Shown here: positions 4,764-12,517 of the stretch, piece by piece
How the letters are laid out: the number at the start of each line of letters is the position of its first letter
How positions within the stretch are numbered: position 1 is the stretch's first letter
Source of the DNA: an uncultured Eggerthellaceae bacterium
GTDB lineage: Bacteria > Actinomycetota > Coriobacteriia > Coriobacteriales > Eggerthellaceae
Assembly: GCA_934645125.1 (NCBI GenBank)
Contig: CAKUDT010000012.1
Coordinates: 1-13,689 of the forward strand
DNA length: 13,689 nt
Reading direction: 5' to 3'
Notes under the pieces: generated by a model
The model's input: only the letters and a program-made list of their open reading frames with translations
Told to the model about the DNA's origin: nothing
The model's database searches: none
Position numbers and translations under genes: made by a program

Positions 4764-6722
4764 TTAGCGCTTGAAGCGGCGGGTGATGGTGCGCGTTTCG
4801 GGAATGCGGAACGCAAGGCAAAGCCCGAACGTGACCACGAGTCCCACCATGCCGCAGATGCACAGCTGAATAAGGCCGGCAAGCATGCCTGACCCCATGC
4901 CGGAAAGCGCGGACGACAAAACGCCCAGCAGCAAATACGCAGCTCCAGCACCCAAAGCGCTGGCAATGCACGCCCGCACCGAAAGGGAAAGCATATGCCC
5001 GTATTTAATGCCGCTGCCCACGTATTTACGCAGCACCAGCATGCCAATAATGCACAGCAGGCCGTAATACGCAAGGTCAGCAAGGGGCACGCCGTAAAGC
5101 CCCAGTACGTCAGTGCCGCACAGCACAGCATACAGCGCAACTTGCACTACAACCAACCCGCAGCTGATAGCGGCAAACACGCTGAACTTGCGGATGCTGG
5201 CATACACGTTATAGATGAACATGCTCACCGAGTAGAACGGCAGCGAAATGGCCCACATGGCAAGGATGCTTGCCACAAAGCGCACATCGTCCATGCTGAA
5301 CGCGCCGGCACGGAATAGCTGCATGAGCGGGGTGGAAAGCGCGCCCAAAAGAAACGCCATGGGGATCATGAGCAGCAGCGTGCCTGAAATGCCTGATGAA
5401 ACGTGGTGTTTCAGAGAAGCGGTATCGTTTTTCGCGGAGGCATCGCTCATTTCCGTAAACAGCGCGCGCGACAGCGAAACAGCCAGCACGCCGTGCGGCA
5501 GCTGGTACCATGTCCACGCGTAAATCAACGTGGAGGGGCCGTTGTCGCCGGCTTGCAGCGAAAACGCGTTGCGGCAGGAAAACGAAATCATGGTGCCCAC
5601 GATATACAGGAACGTGGGAAGCGCAATTTTAACGGCCTCGAGCAGCGCGGGGTCGTGCAGGTCAATGAACCAGCGGTACCGGAAACCGCCGCGCACTAAA
5701 GCGGGAATCTGAATGACGAACTGCACCACCACGCCCAGCGACGTGCCTATAGCGAGCACATTTAACGCCAGGTCAACATTGATATTCGAAAGTGGAATAT
5801 ACGCAAAAAACGATGCAATCACAATAATGTTATTCAGCGCGGGCGCAAGCGACGGCAGGAAATAAACGCGATTCGCGTTGAGCATGCCGGTAACCACGCC
5901 GCCAATGCCATAGAACAGAATCTGTATGGCAAAAATGCGGAAGAAGCGCACCGCCTGGTCAATGACTTCTTGCGAGCTACCCTCGGCAAACGTTTGCGTC
6001 CAGATAACTTGGGGCGCAAAAATCGCGGCTGCCAACGTAAGCAGGCTCAAAATAATAAGGAACAGGTTCAAAACATTGCAGGCGAAGTCGTTGGCACCTT
6101 TTTCTCCTTTTTGCTCTTTCTGCAAAAGGAAGATGGGAATGAACGCCGCACCTAAAATACCGCCCACCACAAGTTCATAAATGGTGTTCGGCATGTTGTT
6201 TGCAACTTGATATGAGCTGGTCAAAAAGCTGTTTCCCAAAACGAACGCCATGGCCCACGTGCGTACCAGACCAGTTGCGCGCGATCCGAGCGTGGCAATG
6301 GACATAAGCGCTGTGGAACGTGCGACCGATGCGTTTGCTGCCGGCTCTTTCGCGTTGTCGTTGGCGGCGCTGGAAGCACCGGCACCGTTCGAAGCGCTCG
6401 ACTTGACGCTCGTGGCTTCCAGGGGTTCAACGTCGATGGGGCCCAGGTCCAGGGGTTCTGGTTCCGGCGCCTCCGGCTCCGGCGTTTCTGGTCCCGCGAA
6501 TCTCGCATCTGGGGAGTCCGCGTCCAGGGTTGAAAGGGCGCGAGGTTCTTCATCCAAAGGAGTAAAGTCGAAAGTGTCTTCAACCGCTTCTTTACGCGCG
6601 TGACGCGCATGTTTTGCCGAGCTTATCTGCGAAGGGGCATGAACTGCATGTTTGGGAGCATAGGCAACGCGCGCATGCGCGCCCTTGATTTCGCCCTGCT
6701 CGCTTAGCACGTGTTTACCCAA
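4764..6722 (-). CDS. murJ: Lipid II flippase MurJ with long acidic N-terminal extension
   Basis: MurJ moves lipid II across the cytoplasmic membrane for peptidoglycan synthesis. The MviN/MurJ core starts near residue 135 with STALMSIATLGSRATGLVR, including the paired conserved Arg (R148, R154). VANNMPNTIYELVVGGILGA then follows, and many hydrophobic segments run to the end, matching the 14-helix fold. The core is about 518 aa, the usual size. Residues 1-134 are an extra cytoplasmic region, His/Ala-rich at first, then Pro/Glu-rich (PETPEPEAPEPEP). The start is uncertain: TTG at 6722 is preceded by AAAGGGA at 8-nt spacing, giving 652 aa. The frame stays open to an ATG at 6938, but that added part is Arg/Cys-rich and unlike coding sequence. 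GTG at 6710 is also possible. It is divergent from the D-Asp ligase-like gene. Confidence 0.93.
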   Translation of the reverse strand: MGKHVLSEQGEIKGAHARVAYAPKHAVHAPSQISSAKHARHARKEAVEDTFDFTPLDEEPRALSTLDADSPDARFAGPETPEPEAPEPEPLDLGPIDVEPLEATSVKSSASNGAGASSAANDNAKEPAANASVARSTALMSIATLGSRATGLVRTWAMAFVLGNSFLTSSYQVANNMPNTIYELVVGGILGAAFIPIFLLQKEQKGEKGANDFACNVLNLFLIILSLLTLAAAIFAPQVIWTQTFAEGSSQEVIDQAVRFFRIFAIQILFYGIGGVVTGMLNANRVYFLPSLAPALNNIIVIASFFAYIPLSNINVDLALNVLAIGTSLGVVVQFVIQIPALVRGGFRYRWFIDLHDPALLEAVKIALPTFLYIVGTMISFSCRNAFSLQAGDNGPSTLIYAWTWYQLPHGVLAVSLSRALFTEMSDASAKNDTASLKHHVSSGISGTLLLMIPMAFLLGALSTPLMQLFRAGAFSMDDVRFVASILAMWAISLPFYSVSMFIYNVYASIRKFSVFAAISCGLVVVQVALYAVLCGTDVLGLYGVPLADLAYYGLLCIIGMLVLRKYVGSGIKYGHMLSLSVRACIASALGAGAAYLLLGVLSSALSGMGSGMLAGLIQLCICGMVGLVVTFGLCLAFRIPETRTITRRFKR

Positions 6723-6952
6723 AGCTTTCGTCCCTTTCGCATGAACATCGTAAAACGCAAATCTAGAAAACCTGATGCCCTTGGCGCTTTTGCTGCACCT
6801 GGCTCTTGCCTGCAACGTCATCGCTTGCAGCATCCGGTGCCACTTGCAGCGTTGCTGGCACTTGCTGCGCCGGACCCTTCGCCACCATCTGCGGCAAAAG
6901 CCGTAGTATGAAACTTTTCGGGGCATGCGCCTGCGCAAAAAGCTGCATCAAG

Positions 6953-6979
6953 GTAACTCATCTATAATGAACCAGTTAC
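6953..6979 (+). promoter_or_regulatory. Promoter -10 box within a dyad, ahead of the D-Asp ligase-like gene
   Basis: TATAAT at 6963-6968 is a perfect -10 box; no good -35 is visible. It lies inside the dyad GTAACT (6953-6958), 15-nt spacer, AGTTAC (6974-6979). The spacer length equals that of the dyad at 1131-1161. An operator is plausible. The leader to the GTG start at 7025 would be about 50 nt. Confidence 0.55.
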
Positions 6980-7024
6980 AGAAAAGATGAAGGGATTTCA
7001 TCGAAAGAGCGGAAAAGAGTAGAA

Positions 7025-8260
7025 GTGAGTACCGATTTGCAGTTCACCCCCGTTTTGCTGGGAGGAGACGCCAACGCTTATGGCATGGCGCGTTCGTTTT
7101 TCGAAGAATATGGCAAGACCTCGCACACTATTTGCAAGGGCGCGTTTCACATTTGCCAGCACAGCAAGCTGATGTCCATTGACGTGACCGAGCCGAACCT
7201 GGAAGACGACGAGGTGTTCGTGCGTACGCTGCGCTCCTTTGCCGACGCACACGCCGGGCAGACCATGGTGCTTGCGCCGTGCGGCGACAACTACACGAAA
7301 ATGCTCGTGCGCAATCAGGACGCGCTGCGCGATTACTTCCTGTTCAGCATCATGAGCCCTGATCAGTTCGACCTTTTGTCCACGAAAGAGCGTTTCTACG
7401 ACACGTGTCTGCGTTTTGGGCTGGAGTTCCCGAAAACCAGCGAAGTAACGGCGGAGAACTGGCGCGACTACGAGCCGCCGTTCCCGTATCCTATTATCGT
7501 GAAGCCGTCGAATAGCGTGGCATACTGGAATTGCGAATATCCTGGCAAAAAAAAGGCGTTCATCTGCGATAACGCAAGCGAGCTTGAGCAGATTCTGACG
7601 GGCGTGTATTCGTCGAGCTACGATGACGCCATGATTGTGCAGGATTTTATTCCGGGCGACGATACCCACATGCGCGTGATGAACTGCTACAGCGACCGCA
7701 CGGGTCGCGTGACCATGCAGTGTCTGGGTGATGTGGTGCTGGAAGAGCACACGCCGCTGGGCATTGGCAGCTATGGCGCCATTATGACGGGTTACAACGA
7801 AGACATCAACGCCCGCATCAGGGGTTTCTTGGAGGAAATCGGCTACGTGGGCTTCTCGAATTTCGACCTGAAGTACGACGAGCGCGATGGTTCGTTCAAG
7901 CTGTTCGAAATCAATCCGCGCCAGGGTCGTTCGAGCTACTTCACCACGGCGTCGTGCAAGAATCTTGCGCGCTACCTGGTGCAAGACGTGCTGGAGCAGC
8001 GCAACGAGCCCTGCGATATTGCCACGCTTGACGACGAAGTGCTGTGGACCATGATCCCGCTGGACGTGATTCGCACGTACACAAGCGATGCGGAAATGCT
8101 CGCGCGCATTGAGCGCTTGATTGCGGCGGGCAAGGTGAAGCAGAGCTATTGGAGTGAGGATGACAAGTCGCTTTTGCGCTGGTTGAGCTTCCGCATGAAT
8201 CAACGCAACTATCGCCAGCAGTATGCGCAGTGCTTCAACAAGCGCCACGTGAACGATTAG
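7025..8260 (+). CDS. ATP-grasp carboxylate-amine ligase, probable D-aspartate ligase of peptidoglycan cross-bridge
   Basis: A 411-aa cytoplasmic ATP-grasp enzyme. The opening FTPVLLGGDANAYGMARSF is the pattern I associate with the D-aspartate ligase family (Asl of Enterococcus faecium), which couples ATP hydrolysis to joining the beta-carboxyl of D-Asp to the epsilon-amine of Lys in the UDP-MurNAc-pentapeptide. ATP-grasp marks are visible: IIVKPSN (Lys160, nucleotide binding), a VQDFIPGDD segment, and FEINPRQG (Glu295-Arg299, metal binding). Length fits the roughly 400-440 aa family. The GTG start at 7025 has only a weak purine-rich site (GGAAAAGAG), but no better in-frame start exists before the conserved opening. 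The next gene is an Asp/Glu racemase, the classical partner. The substrate is inferred from family and context; another D-amino acid or amino acceptor is possible. Confidence 0.78.
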   Translation: MSTDLQFTPVLLGGDANAYGMARSFFEEYGKTSHTICKGAFHICQHSKLMSIDVTEPNLEDDEVFVRTLRSFADAHAGQTMVLAPCGDNYTKMLVRNQDALRDYFLFSIMSPDQFDLLSTKERFYDTCLRFGLEFPKTSEVTAENWRDYEPPFPYPIIVKPSNSVAYWNCEYPGKKKAFICDNASELEQILTGVYSSSYDDAMIVQDFIPGDDTHMRVMNCYSDRTGRVTMQCLGDVVLEEHTPLGIGSYGAIMTGYNEDINARIRGFLEEIGYVGFSNFDLKYDERDGSFKLFEINPRQGRSSYFTTASCKNLARYLVQDVLEQRNEPCDIATLDDEVLWTMIPLDVIRTYTSDAEMLARIERLIAAGKVKQSYWSEDDKSLLRWLSFRMNQRNYRQQYAQCFNKRHVND

Positions 8261-8358
8261 CGTTCGGTGGGGAAGGAGCCGGCGGCCGGCGCGCATCGCT
8301 CGCGCTACATGTGGACCTGTGGTGCTGCGATCCGTGCGACGTAGGTCGGACGTGTTGT

Positions 8359-8408
8359 GGCGCCGCGGTGGTCGCGTTGCAGCACGAGCGGGAGCTGCGT
8401 GCGGCGCC
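8359..8408 (+). terminator. GC-rich hairpin after the ligase-like gene, possible terminator
   Basis: GGCGCCGC (8359-8366) pairs perfectly with GCGGCGCC (8401-8408). Inside it GCAGC (8379-8383) pairs with GCTGC (8394-8398). Only short T-runs follow (TTTT at 8424-8427), so termination would be weak or attenuating. It sits between the ligase stop and the strong promoter of the racemase. Confidence 0.35.
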
Positions 8409-8448
8409 GGCCCCTTCGCCTGCTTTTGCGCTTTAACGTTGAATTAAT

Positions 8449-8476
8449 TTGGGTCGCTGCGTGCAGACGTTATAAT
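8449..8476 (+). promoter_or_regulatory. Sigma-70-type promoter of the racemase gene
   Basis: TTGGGT (8449-8454), a 16-nt spacer and a perfect TATAAT (8471-8476). The box overlaps the upstream in-frame ATG at 8475, which therefore cannot be translated from this promoter and argues for the ATG at 8517. Confidence 0.75.
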
Positions 8477-8516
8477 GAGCATTTGCGTATTGGGCAAACG
8501 AAAAGGCTGCTTTGAC

Positions 8517-9248
8517 ATGGCTGATTACAAGAAGCTGGGTGTGATTGGAGGCGTAGGGCCTGCCGCTACGGCGCTGTTTTTCCAGCGCGTGGTGGAGTAT
8601 ACCGATGTTGCCTCTGACCAGGAGCATCTTGACATCGATATCCTGAACCGGCCAGGTATTCCGAATCGCACCGATTATCTTTTAGGCGTGGAAGGTGCGC
8701 CATCGTTTGTGCCGTCCATGAACCAGGCGGCGCTGCAGCTTGAAGCGCTGGGCTGCGACGTTTTATCCACGCCGTGCAATACCGCTCACGCCGCGCTTGA
8801 TGCTGTTTCCGCAGGTCTTTCGCGTGCGCGTTTCGTGAATATGCTGGATGAAACGGCGGCGTTCGTGAAGCGGCTGGGCGTGACGAAATGCGCCGTGCTG
8901 GCCACCGATGGAACGTTGGCAACGCAGGTGTACGATCGGGCGTTGGCGGCGTGTGGCGTGGCGGCTGCTTCCCCTGAAGAGGAGGACCAAAAACTGGTCA
9001 TGAGCATCATTTACGACCAGGTGAAAGCGGGAATTAAGCCTGATACCGAAGCATTTTGCGCGCTGTGCCTCAAGATTGTAGATGCCGGCTGCGACGGTAT
9101 TATTTTGGGCTGCACCGAGCTTTCGCTGGTGCCTGTTCCCGTGCGCATGGAAGGCGCTCCGATTGTGGATGCGCTGAACGTGCTGGCATGGCGCTGCGTG
9201 CAGGAGTGCGGTGCGCCGGCGAAAGATTTAATGGAGATGTATCGATAA
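8517..9248 (+). CDS. Aspartate/glutamate racemase family protein, probable aspartate racemase
   Basis: A 243-aa PLP-independent racemase interconverting L- and D-Asp (or Glu) by a two-cysteine mechanism. The N-terminal glycine motif is GVIGGVGPAAT, close to the GGMGPxAT of aspartate racemases. Both catalytic cysteines are present: Cys87 in STPCNTAH and Cys199 in LGCTELSL. The usual family length is about 230-250 aa. The start at 8517 is preferred over the longer frame from 8475 because the -10 box overlaps the latter; AAGG lies about 10 nt upstream. It lies between the D-Asp ligase-like and asparagine synthetase genes, which points to D-Asp supply for the wall. The racemase group is firm; Asp rather than Glu is inferred from motif and context. 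Confidence 0.87.
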   Translation: MADYKKLGVIGGVGPAATALFFQRVVEYTDVASDQEHLDIDILNRPGIPNRTDYLLGVEGAPSFVPSMNQAALQLEALGCDVLSTPCNTAHAALDAVSAGLSRARFVNMLDETAAFVKRLGVTKCAVLATDGTLATQVYDRALAACGVAAASPEEEDQKLVMSIIYDQVKAGIKPDTEAFCALCLKIVDAGCDGIILGCTELSLVPVPVRMEGAPIVDALNVLAWRCVQECGAPAKDLMEMYR

Positions 9249-9406
9249 AAGTCCTGGTAGATTGATTGGTTTTGCGGTTTGCGGGTAAGGGAGCAGGCCA
9301 GCGGTTTGGCGCCTAGGGCGGCGCAAATAGGAAGATGGCTTTTGCTGGCAGCCAGCCGACAATCCAGGTCCAATGGCATAAGAGCCTTGACGGAAAGTGA
9401 ACTGAT
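9249..9406 (+). other. Racemase-asnB gap
   Basis: This 158-bp gap has no clear terminator or promoter. A weak imperfect hairpin, TTTGGCGCC with GGCGCAAA (about 9305-9328), is the only structure seen. The genes could be co-transcribed. Confidence 0.4.
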
Positions 9407-11290
9407 ATGTGCGGTTTTACCGGTTTTGCTGTTACCGATGTGGTGAGCGACCCCCTGCGCGTGGCGCAACTGATGGGCGATCGCATTGCGCATCGTGGCC
9501 CCGACGACGCCACGTTCTACGTGGATGATTTCATGGCACTGGCGCATCGTCGCCTGTCCATTATCGACCTTGAGGGCGGACGCCAACCCATGGCGAACGA
9601 AGACGGCACGAAAATCATTGTGTTCAACGGCGAAATCTACAACTACCAGGAGCTTCGCGAGGAATTGCTGGCGGCGGGCCACACGTTTGCCACGCATTCC
9701 GATACCGAGACCATCCTTCACGGTTACGAGGAATGGGGCCGCGGCGTGCTTGATAAGCTGCGTGGCATGTTCGCGTTCGTTATTTGGGACACGCAAACGC
9801 GTCAGCTGTTCGGCGCGCGCGACATTTTCGGCATCAAGCCCTTCTACTACTACAACGAAAACGGGCAGTTCCTGTTCGGATCGGAAATCAAGAGCTTCTT
9901 GGATCATCCGGGTTTCGTGAAGGAAATCGTGCGCGAAGAAATTCCGAATTACTTGTCGTATGAGTATATTCCCAACGAGAAAACCCTGTTCAAAGGCGTG
10001 TATAAGCTGCAGCCTGCCAGTTGGTTCACCTGGGATTTTGCCACGGGCGCGTTTGAAACGGCGCGCTACTATGAGTTCGAGTACAAGATTGACGAAACGC
10101 TGTCTCTTGACGAATGGGCCGATCGTATAGAGGAAGTGTTCACGGATTCTGTGCGCGCGCATCAGATTGCCGATGTTGAGGTCGGCGGCTTTTTGAGCTC
10201 GGGCGTGGATTCGAGCTTTGTGGTGGAGCGCGTGTTCCGCGGCGGCTCAAGCATCCGCACGTTTTCCGTGGGCTACGAAGAAGAGCAGTACAGCGAGCTT
10301 CCGTATGCGCAAAGCTTTTCCGAAGAGCTGGGTGCGCCGAATATTGCGAACAAGATTTCTGCCGATGATTTCTTCGATTGCATGCCCGACATCCAATATT
10401 ATCTGGACGAGCCGCTGCCGAACCCGTCTGAAAATCCGCTGTATTTCCTGTGTCAAAACGCTGCGAAGCACGTGAAGGTAGTGCTTTCTGGCGAAGGCGC
10501 CGACGAGCTGTTTGGCGGCTATCCGAACTATACGCAAGAGGATCATCTGTACAGCTACCAGCGCAAATATCCGCAGTTCTTGCGTTCGCTTGCGGGTGCG
10601 CTGGCGGGTGCTTTGCCGGCGGTGAAGGGCAAGCATTTCCTAACGCACGGCGCCATGAAACCGTGGGAGCGCAACTCGCGTGCCGATTACGTGTTCGAAA
10701 ACGACGAGCGCCAGCAGTATTTGAAGGATAAGATTGCAATTGACGCGCCGCAGATCTACTCCAAGCCGTATTACGACGAGGTAGCGGGGCTTGATGGCGT
10801 AACGCAACTGCAGTATGTGGACATCAAGACGTGGATGATTTACGACATCATTTTGAAGGCCGACCGCATGTCCATGGCGCATTCGCTTGAGCTGCGCGTT
10901 CCGTTTTTGGATCGCGAAGTGCTTGAGCTGGCGCTGACCATTCCTGCGAAGTATCGTGCATGCGACGATCACGAGAAGATTGCGCTGCGCCGTGCGGCGT
11001 CGCGCCATTTGCCCGAGCGCGTATTCAATAAGCCGAAGTTGGGTTTCCCCAGCCCGCTTGCCACGTGGTTGCGCGAAGAAAAGTACTACGAGCAGGTGAA
11101 AGAGGCGTTTTTGAGCCCCGAGGCTGCGGAATTCTTTGTGCCGGAAAAGCTTATGGAGCTGTTGGATGAACATAAGAGCGGCGCGGTTTCCAACATGCAG
11201 AAAATCTGGTCGTTCTACTCGTTTATCGTGTGGTATCGCCAGTTCTTCGGGCAAGGCGAGCGTGCGCAGTGCCGCGCGCTGGAGGCATAA
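9407..11290 (+). CDS. asnB: Glutamine-hydrolysing asparagine synthetase (AsnB type), candidate D-Asp or wall amidotransferase
   Basis: A 627-aa two-domain enzyme. Residues 1 to about 200 form a class II glutaminase domain with Cys2 as N-terminal nucleophile (MCGFTGF), HRGPDD and FNGEIYNY. The synthetase domain follows: the ATP pyrophosphatase loop LSSGVDSS at 263-270, GEGADELFGGYPNY, and DRMSMAHSLELRVPFLD. The loop reads SSGVDSS, not the common SGGxDSS. Length is nearer to the roughly 630-aa Gram-positive forms than to E. coli AsnB. Members of this family amidate wall components: AsnH amidates cross-bridge D-Asp in Lactococcus lactis and B. subtilis AsnB amidates diaminopimelate. Following a D-Asp ligase-like gene and a racemase, D-Asp amidation is a reasonable inference; ordinary asparagine synthesis is the alternative. 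ATG at 9407 fixes Cys2 and has GGAAAG upstream. Confidence 0.92.
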   Translation: MCGFTGFAVTDVVSDPLRVAQLMGDRIAHRGPDDATFYVDDFMALAHRRLSIIDLEGGRQPMANEDGTKIIVFNGEIYNYQELREELLAAGHTFATHSDTETILHGYEEWGRGVLDKLRGMFAFVIWDTQTRQLFGARDIFGIKPFYYYNENGQFLFGSEIKSFLDHPGFVKEIVREEIPNYLSYEYIPNEKTLFKGVYKLQPASWFTWDFATGAFETARYYEFEYKIDETLSLDEWADRIEEVFTDSVRAHQIADVEVGGFLSSGVDSSFVVERVFRGGSSIRTFSVGYEEEQYSELPYAQSFSEELGAPNIANKISADDFFDCMPDIQYYLDEPLPNPSENPLYFLCQNAAKHVKVVLSGEGADELFGGYPNYTQEDHLYSYQRKYPQFLRSLAGALAGALPAVKGKHFLTHGAMKPWERNSRADYVFENDERQQYLKDKIAIDAPQIYSKPYYDEVAGLDGVTQLQYVDIKTWMIYDIILKADRMSMAHSLELRVPFLDREVLELALTIPAKYRACDDHEKIALRRAASRHLPERVFNKPKLGFPSPLATWLREEKYYEQVKEAFLSPEAAEFFVPEKLMELLDEHKSGAVSNMQKIWSFYSFIVWYRQFFGQGERAQCRALEA

Positions 11291-11293
11291 ACC

Positions 11294-12262
11294 ATGCGCG
11301 TGCTAACGGTGGTAAATAATGCGAACCCTTCGGCGTACGATGCATCGATGCTGTTGGCGGCATATTTTTCCACGCAGGGCATTGAAAACGATGTGGTGCT
11401 TTCGGTGGATTTACCCACGCCGGAGCATCTTGCTGTTGGTGCCGTGAACAACGATCGCGCGTTGGAAGATGCCGGCATTCGCCCGTTTGATCTGGCGGTT
11501 GCGTTGGGCGGCGATGGCACGATTCTGCGCACAGCGCGTGTGGCCATGTTGTTTGATGCGTCCGTTTTGGGCATTAACTTTGGGAATTTGGGTTTTCTGG
11601 CGAACCCCAGCGAGGAAGGCGTTATCCCTTTGGTGGCGGCTGCGTTGGCGGGCGATGTGACCGAGGATCGGCGCGCGTGCTTGCTGGTGGAAGTCGAATG
11701 CGAAGGCGATGACGTGCCTGGTGGCACGCGCGGTGCGTTCGGCGATGAGTGGGATGAGGTGAGCGGCGGCGTTGGTGCCGGGGATGGCGTTGGCAACAGC
11801 GCTGGCAACGACGGACGCATTTTCACGGCGCTCAACGAAGTGACCATTTCACGCGGTTCGTTTCCGCGCAACTTGGAGGCGCATTTGAGCATTTCGGGTG
11901 AGGATTTATGCACTCTGCGCGGCGATGGGCTTATTGTTGCAACGGCCACCGGCTCTACCGCGTATGCTCTTTCCGCAGGTGGACCGCTTATTTCGCCTGG
12001 TGTTGAAGGTATGGTGGTGGTTCCGCTGGCATCGCACACGCTGCAATCGCGCGCGATTGTCACCGAGCGTCACGATGTGGTAGAGGCCGCCTTCGACTTT
12101 GCCGAGGGCTACACGTTTACCGAGGTGCAGCTTGATGGCACGGCACTCAGCTTCCCCACGCCTATCGAGCGCGTGGTGGTGCGTTGCGCCGAAAAACCCG
12201 TGCGCCTGCTGTTCTACAAGAAGGAATCGTTCTACTCCCGCATTGCTCGCACGTTCTTTTAG
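11294..12262 (+). CDS. nadK: NAD kinase (ATP/polyphosphate)
   Basis: This enzyme phosphorylates NAD to NADP in the cytoplasm. The 322-aa protein shows GGDGTILR (72-79, phosphate donor loop), LGINFGNLGFL, the NE pair at 181-182, and GDGLIVATATGSTAYALSAGGPLISP from residue 210. The start at 11294 lies 3 nt after the asnB stop; its ribosome site GGAGG (11281-11285) is inside the end of asnB, so the two are co-transcribed and probably translationally linked. An odd feature is a 38-residue Gly/Asp/Glu-rich insert at about 137-174 (GGVGAGDGVGNSAGNDG at its end), between the N-terminal domain and the NE motif, which looks like a disordered loop. The C-terminus is complete. Confidence 0.95.
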   Translation: MRVLTVVNNANPSAYDASMLLAAYFSTQGIENDVVLSVDLPTPEHLAVGAVNNDRALEDAGIRPFDLAVALGGDGTILRTARVAMLFDASVLGINFGNLGFLANPSEEGVIPLVAAALAGDVTEDRRACLLVEVECEGDDVPGGTRGAFGDEWDEVSGGVGAGDGVGNSAGNDGRIFTALNEVTISRGSFPRNLEAHLSISGEDLCTLRGDGLIVATATGSTAYALSAGGPLISPGVEGMVVVPLASHTLQSRAIVTERHDVVEAAFDFAEGYTFTEVQLDGTALSFPTPIERVVVRCAEKPVRLLFYKKESFYSRIARTFF

Positions 12263-12474
12263 CGAGTGGGTGAGCGGGCGATGCCGCGCCCTGTAACGGC
12301 AGTGTCGCCAGCTGCGTTGTGCGCGGCGGATGTATGCGGCGGTATGCTTGCGGCTGCGGCCATGCGGCTTCGGCATTCGCTGTGCGCTTAGGCAGCGTTT
12401 GCACCTGCACCTTCACGGCGTCTTCATACCTTTGTGCAGCTTTTGTCGCGTTTTTCGCCAAGGCGCGCTTCACC
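12263..12474. other. Gap between nadK and the M23 gene
   Basis: About 210 bp, GC-rich at first with short GCGGC-type repetitions (12321-12375), then T-rich near 12435-12456. No convincing terminator or small gene was seen. Confidence 0.4.
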
Positions 12475-12483
12475 TGGTATCAT
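12475..12483 (+). promoter_or_regulatory. Extended -10 promoter of the M23 peptidase gene
   Basis: TGG followed by TATCAT (12478-12483) gives an extended -10 motif; no clear -35. It overlaps the in-frame ATG at 12482, favouring the downstream ATG at 12518 as the translation start. Confidence 0.5.
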
Positions 12484-12517
12484 GAAGAAATTCATACCCT
12501 ATTTTGAAGGTGCAAAC

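Noticed and set aside
6998..8296. Long minus-strand open frame opposite the ATP-grasp gene (432 codons)
   Set aside because: It is the antisense of a gene with clear family motifs. Its translation is His/Ala/Arg/Leu-rich with no recognisable domain, typical of GC-rich shadows.
8475..8516. Upstream ATG start for the racemase
   Set aside because: It overlaps the perfect TATAAT box, so it would be upstream of the transcription start.
9011..10162. Long minus-strand open frame across racemase end and asnB start (383 codons)
   Set aside because: It overlaps two well-supported genes on the other strand and shows no domain or ribosome site.
12434..12517. Earlier starts for the M23 protein (12434, 12482)
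   Set aside because: They precede or overlap the -10 box; the ATG at 12518 has GAAGG at 7 nt and starts a clean signal peptide.
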